Assembly (NCBI RefSeq): GCF_901709675.1 | Contig: NC_051095.1 | Location: forward strand, 22,171,456-22,235,455 | Direction: 5' to 3' | Source of the DNA: Syngnathus acus | Taxonomy: Eukaryota > Chordata > Actinopteri > Syngnathiformes > Syngnathidae | Length of the DNA: 64,000 nt | Part shown: piece after piece, positions 57,062-64,000 of the stretch | How the letters are laid out: the number at the start of each line of letters is the position of its first letter | How positions within the stretch are numbered: position 1 is the first letter of the stretch | The notes under the pieces: generated by a model | What the model was told of the DNA's origin: nothing | Seen by the model: the letters and a program-made list of their open reading frames with translations, nothing else | Database searches by the model: none | Position numbers and translations under genes: made by a program

Positions 57062-57411
57062 ATCCATCCATCTTCTTCTGCATATCCGGGGTCGGGTTGC
57101 GGGGGCAGCAGCTTTAGGAGGGACTCCCAGACTTCCCTCTCCCGAACCACTTCGTCCAGCTCATCCCAGGGGATCCCAAAACGTTCCCAGGCCAACTGAG
57201 AGACGTAGTCTCTCCAGCGCGTCCTGGGTCGTCCACGGGGCCTACTGCCGGTGGGACATGCCCGGAACACCTCCCCCGCGAGGCGTCCAGGAGGCATCCT
57301 GGTGAGATGCCTGAGCCACCTCATATGGCTCCTCTCAATGTGGAGGAGCAGCGGCTCTACTCCGAGTCTCTCCCGGATGACCGAGCTTCTCACCCTATTT
57401 CTAAGGGAGAG
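57062..57411 (-). mobile_element. Rex3 3'-end fragment (minus strand)
   Basis: On the minus strand this matches the last ~350 bp of the Rex3 at 32710-36074: [34 protein letters not shown] and LLKLLPPQPDPG, then the GATG tail at 57062-57071. A stop (TATGCAGAAG region) and several changes mark it as dead. It joins head-on to a plus-strand Rex3 piece at 57412. Confidence 0.9.
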
Positions 57412-57690
57412 CCCCTGGACTCTGCCAAAGCTACCCTTTGTCACCGATTCCATTCACACCTTTGATGGACAAAGTTTCTGGGCGCACTGAGGTGTTGAGG
57501 GCGTCCGGTTTGGTGATCTCAGTATTGCATCTCTGCTTCAAGCCGTGAGCGCCAACCCTCACTGGAGTGGTTTGCAGCCGAGTGTGAAACGTTTGGGGTG
57601 AAAATCAGCACCTCCAAATCTGAGACCATGGTCCCCAAGTGGAGGAGTTCAAGTATATTGGAGTCTTAATCACGAGTAAGGGCGACGGGA
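57412..57690 (+). mobile_element. Rex3 reverse-transcriptase fragment in inverted orientation
   Basis: The plus strand matches Rex3 from about 35,137 to 35,505 (GGACTCTGCCAAAGCTACCC through AGTTCAAGTATATTGGAGTC) with internal deletions, including the FADD region. Together with 57062-57411 it forms a 5'-inverted copy, as made by twin priming. Confidence 0.85.
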
Positions 57691-58931
57691 GATCTAAACC
57701 CCAGCACGAAAATGACGACGCACCCGTTTTTACGCTGAGCGCAAATTTTCAGATGAAGTCGGGGGTGAGGCAATGTAGTGGGCCGGAATGCAAAGAGAGA
57801 CGCAGCACAGCCCCAAACACGTGAGACTCGCCTTGCTTTGGCACGAAAATGACCCAACCGCAGATAGAAAATGGATGAATGGATATTGACAACTAACATT
57901 ACTGAATATAGTAGTTTTTATCCAGCTACAGCAAAAATGTGTTGAGAAGAATTGTATTTTATATTCATGTTTTTCCAGGCTTTCTGACTGAAGGATGAGT
58001 TTCTGTTTACAATACAGAGCAGATCAAAATCTCCTGCTGTTAAAAATGAAGACCAGCAGGGTTCACAAGTGCATCATAGAAAGCTGTGGAAACATTTGAT
58101 TATACAAAACAAATCCACATTTTTACTCCTGATAACAAGATTCAAACTTTACATAGCTTTTTCTGATTCAATCTTAGTATTTGCTGGTCTAACAGTTTTC
58201 CACACTTGTCTCAATTCAATATAAAATCGTAGCATGCCACAAAATTACTGTAATTGTGCTCACATTCTTAAATGAATTTGAAATCATTGAAATTACAGAA
58301 AAAATACCCAAAAGATTACTGTCTAACAAACTACATACATAAAAGAGCAACTCGCTCCTTAGTGGTTTTCTGTGGAGAACACAATGTAGCCATAAGCTAT
58401 CCGGCCACAATGTTTTCCTCAGACAGAAGGAGAACATGTGAATGTAGCGAGTAGGCAACAGACTATGATAAACACTGTTAAAATCATGCACAGTTGAAAA
58501 GGATTTCTGACATCTCGTGTTGGATTGTGTTTGACTCCAGGAAGAGCAGTTAGACCGGAACATTTTTCCATACCAGATCTTCTGTCAGACCAACCTCTAC
58601 TCAGAAACCACCGTGGAACTTGGTTCAAACTGTAGAAACATAATATATTGGCATAGATTTCAAATAACAATAATACTGAAAATAATGAGGCTTGCTCACT
58701 CATCTGGAGCTTTTTCTCTGTATGTGTGTGTGTGTGGGGGGGGGGGGGGGGGTCATCTTGCAGTATAGGTGAGATGAGTGGTGCTGGGCCCAGGTGAAAA
58801 TATCACTGTACTGGATGTCTATGCTGTTGGTCCCCAACTCTACCTCATCAGCAGATGCACACCCACCATCACGAGTTTGTCCATTCTGCCATTTTTCTGC
58901 CATGTTATTTTGTGGTCCTTGTTCGTCAGAC
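57691..58931. other. intergenic DNA without a recognised gene
   Basis: It ends with a pure G run at about 58,736-58,752. A short ATGGATGAATGGAT stretch near 57,875 may be another retroelement tail. Nothing else is recognised. Confidence 0.4.
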
Positions 58932-59110
58932 TGTTTGTTTGTTTGTTTGTTTGTTTGTTTGTTTGTTTGTTTGTTTTATTTAGGATCCCCATTAGCTATG
59001 GCAATGCCAGCGCTACTCTTCCTGGGGTCCTTAAGACTGCTTTTTGCCTGCCAGCCCTGTGCCTTCCTCCTTGCCTGCTAGTCCGTGTTCAGCTTCTTAA
59101 AACACCTAAA
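58932..59110. mobile_element. (GTTT)n array and adjoining retroelement fragment
   Basis: About eleven TTTG units (58932-58976) lead into TTAGGATCCCCATTAGCT and CTACTCTTCCTGGGGTCC, a combination seen at the end of a widespread fish repeat. The family is not certain. Confidence 0.5.
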
Positions 59111-59149
59111 AAGTATTTTTCTCTTCATGATCATCCTACATATCAAATA

Positions 59150-59514
59150 TCCATCCATCCATTTTCTGAACCGCTTAGTCCCCACGGGGGTCGCGGGAGT
59201 GCTGGAGCCTATCCCAGCCGTCATCGGGCAGTAGGCGGGGGACACCCTGAACCGGTCGCCAGCCGATCACAGGGCACACAGAGACAAACAACCATTTGCA
59301 CTCGCACTCACACCTAGGGACAATTTGGAGTCTTCAATCGGCCTACCAAGCATGTCTTTGGGATGTGGGAGGAAACCGGAGTGCCCGGAGAAAACCCACG
59401 CGGGCCCGGGGAGAACATGCAAACTCCACACAGGGAGGGCCGGAGGTGGAATCGAACCCGCACCCTCCTAACTGTGAGGCGGACGTGCTACCCAGTGCGC
59501 CACCGAGCCGCACA
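59150..59514 (-). mobile_element. tRNA-derived SINE with Rex3-like (GATG)n tail, most complete copy
   Basis: Read on the minus strand, it begins with a tRNA-like head (GGCTCGGTGGCGCACTGGGT with an A-box-like block and GGTTCGATTCC as B box). A conserved core follows (GGAGTTTGCATGTTCTCCCC, GGTTTCCTCCCACATCCCAA) and it ends in TAAGCGGTTCAGAAAATGGA and GATG units. The tail resembles the end of the Rex3 element. RNA polymerase III transcription and borrowing of LINE machinery are inferred. Other copies lie near 11,399, 29,730, 61,767 and 62,597. Confidence 0.85.
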
Positions 59515-59939
59515 TATCAAATATAACAGATCAAAATTTTAAATTGATATCTTAGTATGATTTTATTGATACTATGCATTAAAAGAGTACTATTTATGAT
59601 CTAATGTTGTCTCTCAACAATAAACAACCTGTGTAACTGTATTTATTGCTAATGAGAGCAGTGAAAAAAGTAAGATACATGACTCAGCAGAAAATGTTTA
59701 ATATTTTCAAGGTTTTCAGATGGAGTCTGTGTCACCATTACCAATTTAACCCTGTTAATCCTAATTTTAGAAAAACATTCACACCAAAGTTTTTTTTATG
59801 TAATTATCTACTGCTCAAAGATAGGCATCATGGCTCCGTGTCTTGGGTGATGGATGGATGGATGGATGGATGTTTGTTCATAACCAATTAGCATAGACAC
59901 AGCTAGCAAGTATCGTTGACCTTAAATCAAATCGGGTAA

Positions 59940-60480
59940 AGCTTGGTCCATCGTGGACTTGGACCAAAAACCCCATGGTAGTAGTGAAGACGGCCCAGTA
60001 GTGGTTACACTTCCTGAAGCTCCTCAGGAGGGGGAAACCTGAAAAACCAGCTGCTGGTGAACTTCTCGGCTCCAGTATAGAGAATCTGCTGACGTACGCT
60101 ATCATGGTGTGGCACTCCAGCAGAGAGGAAGAGGCCACAGAGAGTGCCAAGAACCGCAGAGAACATCATCTGCTGCCCTCTCTGTTGGACATCTACAGCT
60201 CAGTGGAAGTAAAAACACTGCTAAGGACACATTCCATCTCACTGACCTCTTGCCCTCTGGCAGGAGCTGGAGGACATTAAGTGACAGAATTAATAGACTC
60301 GGAGACCGCTTCTTCTAAAAGCTGTCTCAGCTCTAATGTGCACAAAAGAAATCCCACATTATAATTCTACCTCTGCAACACATTCAAACGTAGTAATTTG
60401 TTTTGTACATTGCTATTTATTTTGAGATTTGCTGTTCAATTTCCTTTCACTCGGTGGTACAATGACAATAAAGCTAAAGT
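59940..60480 (+). mobile_element. 3' end of a CR1/L2/Rex1-like LINE
   Basis: Plus-strand frames show the C-terminus of a non-LTR polyprotein: AIMVWHSSREEEA, LPSLLDIYSS and LLPSGRSWRTLSDRINRLGD, in more than one frame because of indels. It is followed by a short 3' UTR ending ACAATGACAATAAAGCTAAAG. It is 5'-truncated and inactive. Confidence 0.7.
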
Positions 60481-61766
60481 ATTCTGTTTCTGAAAACATT
60501 GGCTGATTTTTTTCGTTATCTTTGTGTGTGGTCTGTAACAGAAAAATGGTTTAAAATTTGTAAAGTGTGTACTAGGCCATCCCGCCCCCATACCTCTACA
60601 CTCAAGACCTCTTGCTTCAACTCCGTTGCCATTAAGTCTGGTCTGGAAAAGAGACATCATGTCTGAGTCATTCTGGAGGAGAATCAGAGCCTGAGGGGCT
60701 TCCCTTCATCTTGACATCGTTTAAACCTGCGTCTTTTTACACTATACTTATTGCCAAAAAAGGAATTCTCTGTGGAGAAAGTACTTTGCAAACATACAGA
60801 CCAGGATTTATCTGCTGGTGAGTAATCTGACTGCAATAATTGTCTTCATTGTGTTTTTGTTGTTTTATCATCCCAGGATGATCTCTTCCATGCTGATTAC
60901 CGGTAATCTCTTGCTTCATCTGGCACTTGTCGCTTCAGTTATTTCTGCTGATAGTTGACAGAAAACAGGTAGTGTTAGTTTTTGCGCTGTGTGCGAACGA
61001 GGGCGCATTACACAACAAAAAACAGAGAGCCAAAATATTTTCAAATGTCTGAATCTGGAATAACACATCTGTTTTTTTTTTAAAAGTAACCATAACTAAT
61101 TATCCATTCTGTACTACATAGTGTTAGCATATTGAAAAACTGAAAGTCATTGAATTCAAGTTAAAAACAGAAAGATGCTCACAAGTTGCCTTTGTAAACA
61201 AACGCAATTTTTCTCAGAACATTTTGTATTCATATTAGAATTGTAATGTCAACATCAAAGACTCAAAAAATGGATTGTGGTCAAATGTCAAAGCAGATCG
61301 TGATCACCGAGCATATGTGTGGATCAGTCGGGAGATCTGTGCGAGGATCGTAGTGATGTCAGCATTAATTTTCAATGTTGCGTGCAGTGTTTGTACACAT
61401 TTTGTCACGTACTAAAACGATCACATCAGACAACGTTTCCTGCAAGACATAAAGTCATAACACAGACGTGATCATTAACATTTGCCTCAAACAGTTATTG
61501 GCTTGACTTCTTTACCTTCTGAGTGAACATTACTTCAAGACAACGAAGAAATATGTTTATTATCTGTATGTTTTCACATACAAATTTGTGTTTTGCTTGT
61601 AACGCATAACTGTAGTAAAAATTACAGGGAAACTTTGGGACTTTTTGGGAATTTGGTGCCTTGCTCAAGGAAACCATTCGGACATGGCTGCCAATGAACA
61701 AAAAAAAAAAAAGTTAAACGTGAGGGTTCCTTTAAAAATGTATCCCTACACTTGTTATCTGTAAGT
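60481..61766. other. intergenic DNA without a recognised gene
   Basis: AT-rich; nothing recognised. Confidence 0.45.
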
Positions 61767-62107
61767 CATCCATGTATTTTCTGTACTGCTTGTCCCCACG
61801 GTGGTTACAGGCGGGCTGGAGCCTATCCCAGCTGACTTCGGGGAGTAGGCGGGCGACACCCTGAACTGGTTATCAGCCAATCACAGAGCACACATAGACA
61901 AACGACCATCCGCACTCTATCTGGGCAATTTGGAGTGCTCAATCAGCCCACCATGCATGTTTTTGGGATGTGGAAGGAAACCAGAGTGCCTGGAGAAAAC
62001 CCACGCAGGCACGGGGAGAACATGCAAACTCCACACAGGGAGGGCCAGAGGTGGAATTGTACCTGTACCCTCTGAACTGTGAGGCGGACGTGCTAACCAG
62101 TGCGCTG
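61767..62107 (-). mobile_element. tRNA-derived SINE copy
   Basis: Same orientation and blocks as the copy at 59150: tail-side TGTATTTTCTGTACTGCTTG at the left, then CAGCCAATCACAGAGCACAC and GAACATGCAAACTCCACACA. The tRNA-like head (GGTGGAATTGTACC, GCGGACGTGCTAACCAGTGC) is at the right. The B box is mutated. Confidence 0.85.
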
Positions 62108-62344
62108 ATCTGTAAATCATGTACTATAATATTAATAATGGTACTTGATTAATTTCAGATCATTTTGGATTAAGCCAATACAAAGTAGTATGTAAAAAAT
62201 TTTCCCCAACAATATGATACATATTAATGTATAGTCTTGTCTTGTGAGAGAAATTTGATTTGCTATCATCATAGTTTTTCAAATGTTTCCACATGGACAG
62301 TGTTTGTTATTATGAGCGAAAGGTAAAAAAGAGAAGCTAGCATC

Positions 62345-62417
62345 AATTCTCTCTCTCACGCATGCACACTCACACATACACTCACAAACACACAACGCGC
62401 ATGAGAACACCCGCGCA

Positions 62418-62502
<85 letters not shown>

Positions 62503-62512
62503 ACACACACAG
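62345..62512. repeat. (CA)n microsatellite
   Basis: Imperfect at the left, then about 75 bp of perfect CA, then CACACTCACACACA. Confidence 0.95.
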
Positions 62513-62596
62513 AGATACTAATAATTTTGATACGATGGCCTGATGTCTTCTTATTTTATTATACCTGGTGACGAATTTAGCAGATTATAATATGGT

Positions 62597-62889
62597 GTGT
62601 GTGGCAGCACAGTGGAGCACTGGTTAGCAAGTCCGCCTCACAGTCCAGCAGTGCAGTGTTGAATTCCGGCTGCATTTGCATGTTCTGCCCGTGCCCTGCC
62701 CCTAGGTTTCCAGGTGCTCCGGTTTCCTCATACATTCCTAAAAACATGCATGGTAGGCCGATTGACCACTTTAAAGTGCCCATAGGTGTGATTGTGTGCT
62801 GGATGGTTGTTTGTGTGCCCTGCAATTGGCTGACAGTCGGCTCAGGGTATCCCCCGCCTACTGCCCAAAGTCATCTAAGACAGGCTCCA
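62597..62889 (+). mobile_element. tRNA-derived SINE copy, opposite orientation
   Basis: Head at the left (GGCAGCACAGTGGAGCACTG, CGCCTCACAG, GTTGAATTCC as decayed B box), then CATGTTCTGCCCGTGCCCTG and GGTTTCCTCATACATTCC. The (GATG)n tail is lost. It is more diverged than the copy at 59150. Confidence 0.8.
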
Positions 62890-63418
62890 TCGTTAAAACT
62901 ATCATAATTAATGGACAAATGAACTCTATCTTGATAAATCATGTAATGCTTACATCGATCTGCCTGTGTCACATGGCTGTAACATGGCTGATCTGATTAA
63001 CAGAGTGGAGCTTTTAACGGGAACAGATCACGTAACATGTAAACACGTGACCGGAGATCTTTATGCAGAATGATTCCAATCAAATTGACAAACAACTCTC
63101 CATGTAAACCCATTTAATCTTGCACAAAGACTGCAGTTGTGCATGAAATAGGCTTAGACCCTTGACAATATCAGATCATGAGAAACTTCTCTGATTAGAT
63201 TGTGCTTGTGTGCAATACATTTGCGGTTTTTGAACGCCAACATTCATTGAGTTTAGAGTGCATGTGTAAGCCAGGCCTCAAGGTGTTTTTTGAGCGTATG
63301 AACAAATGTTCCGTGCATATGGAAATGCACTCACTATAATATTTTCTCTCAACAAATGGAATTGATGTCCTATTGATGGTCATGGTGTGTGTTTCATTAC
63401 TGATGCATTTTCAACATA

Positions 63419-63449
63419 TACAGTCAGTCAGTCAGTCAGTCAGTCAGGG
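63419..63449. repeat. (CAGT)n microsatellite
   Basis: Seven CAGT units. Confidence 0.9.
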
Positions 63450-63592
63450 GTGCACATACATTTTGGGCGTTGTCGTCAAATGAGCACCAGAAGTTGTTGT
63501 TTGATGTGCATTTTTTTTCTTGACCCACCCACCTCATCAATGAACTTTTTGGCATCGCATATGGGCAAGGTACATCGTGAATATGTGTAGAT

Positions 63593-63946
63593 CAGTTGTT
63601 CTTAACCTGGGTTCGATCGAACCCTAGGGGTTGGGTGAGTCGGTCTCAGGGGTTCGGCAGAGCCTCCACTGCAGAAGTCCGAACACCTGATTATCGTGTA
63701 AATTCGTGATGACGCATATCTAAACTGGTCTTGTAAAGGCAACAGCAGAAGTTACACTGATTTGCAGGTATGTTATTTGTTGTGAATTCATGCATTGTGT
63801 TGGTTTTTGTTCTTTAAACAAGGTGATGTAAAAAACATCTATCTTGAATTTGAAAACAATAATTTTATTTTTCACTAGTGGGGTTTGGTGAATGCGCATA
63901 TGAAACTGGTGGGGTTCGGTACCTTCAACAAGGTTAAGAACCACTG
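63593..63946. mobile_element. hAT-like nonautonomous element (354 bp)
   Basis: The left end CAGTTGTTCTTAACC and the right end on the other strand (CAGTGGTTCTTAACC) are inverted repeats with one mismatch, each followed by GGTTCG-rich sequence. Flanking 8-mers do not match well, so the duplication has decayed or the copy is old. Confidence 0.7.
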
Positions 63947-64000
63947 ATATAGTCCTAAAGCACAGACAAGTCTCAAAGGGCTTCACATGTGCAAAATTGC

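Noticed and set aside
56935-57453. 172-codon minus-strand frame as a gene
   Set aside because: It is the decayed 3' end of a Rex3 copy with read-through into flanking DNA.
59440-59514. tRNA-like sequence with A and B box
   Set aside because: It is the head of a SINE; no cloverleaf is intact and the same sequence recurs in several repeat copies.

Overview
This window is nuclear DNA from a vertebrate, almost certainly a percomorph-type teleost fish. Genes are split into short exons with GT-AG introns. Dinucleotide and tetranucleotide microsatellites are abundant, and the repeats are fish repeats: a Rex3/RTE LINE, CR1/L2/Rex1-like LINE pieces, hAT-type nonautonomous elements, a tRNA-derived SINE with a (GATG)n tail, and a Tc1-like remnant. 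The species cannot be read from the sequence.

Five genes are well supported. Together they form the block known from human Xq21.1: tbx22 (minus, 3.5-8.6 kb), itm2a (plus, 23.0-26.3 kb), gpr174 (minus, 28.8-30.3 kb), p2ry10 (minus, 37.2-40.4 kb) and lpar4 (minus, 44.4-47.1 kb). Tbx22 is a craniofacial T-box transcription factor. Itm2a is a type II membrane protein with a BRICHOS domain. The other three are related class A GPCRs whose mammalian relatives respond to lysophospholipids (lysophosphatidylserine for GPR174 and P2RY10, lysophosphatidic acid for LPAR4). They stand in tandem on one strand, as expected of old local duplicates. All exon models were built from splice signals, and coding lengths sum to whole codons in all five.

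Layout: 0-3.5 kb holds one possible orphan exon and a nested DNA transposon. tbx22 follows, then about 14 kb of noncoding DNA with a hAT element, microsatellites and LINE pieces. itm2a and the receptor cluster run from 23 to 47 kb. Between gpr174 and p2ry10 lies a nearly full-length Rex3 element (32,710-36,074) with a 12-bp target-site duplication. From 47 to 64 kb I find no gene, only repeats and unassigned sequence.

The most interesting observation is at the 5' end of the Rex3 copy. The first ~148 nt fold on paper into a double pseudoknot close to the hepatitis-delta-virus-like self-cleaving ribozyme, and the first paired base coincides with the element boundary given by the duplication. 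Other points of note are a coding-sequence intron in each of the three receptor genes, all at different places; a glycosylation-rich extracellular loop 2 in P2ry10; UG and CUAU microsatellites flanking the membrane-anchor exon of itm2a; and a twin-priming-like inverted Rex3 copy at 57 kb.
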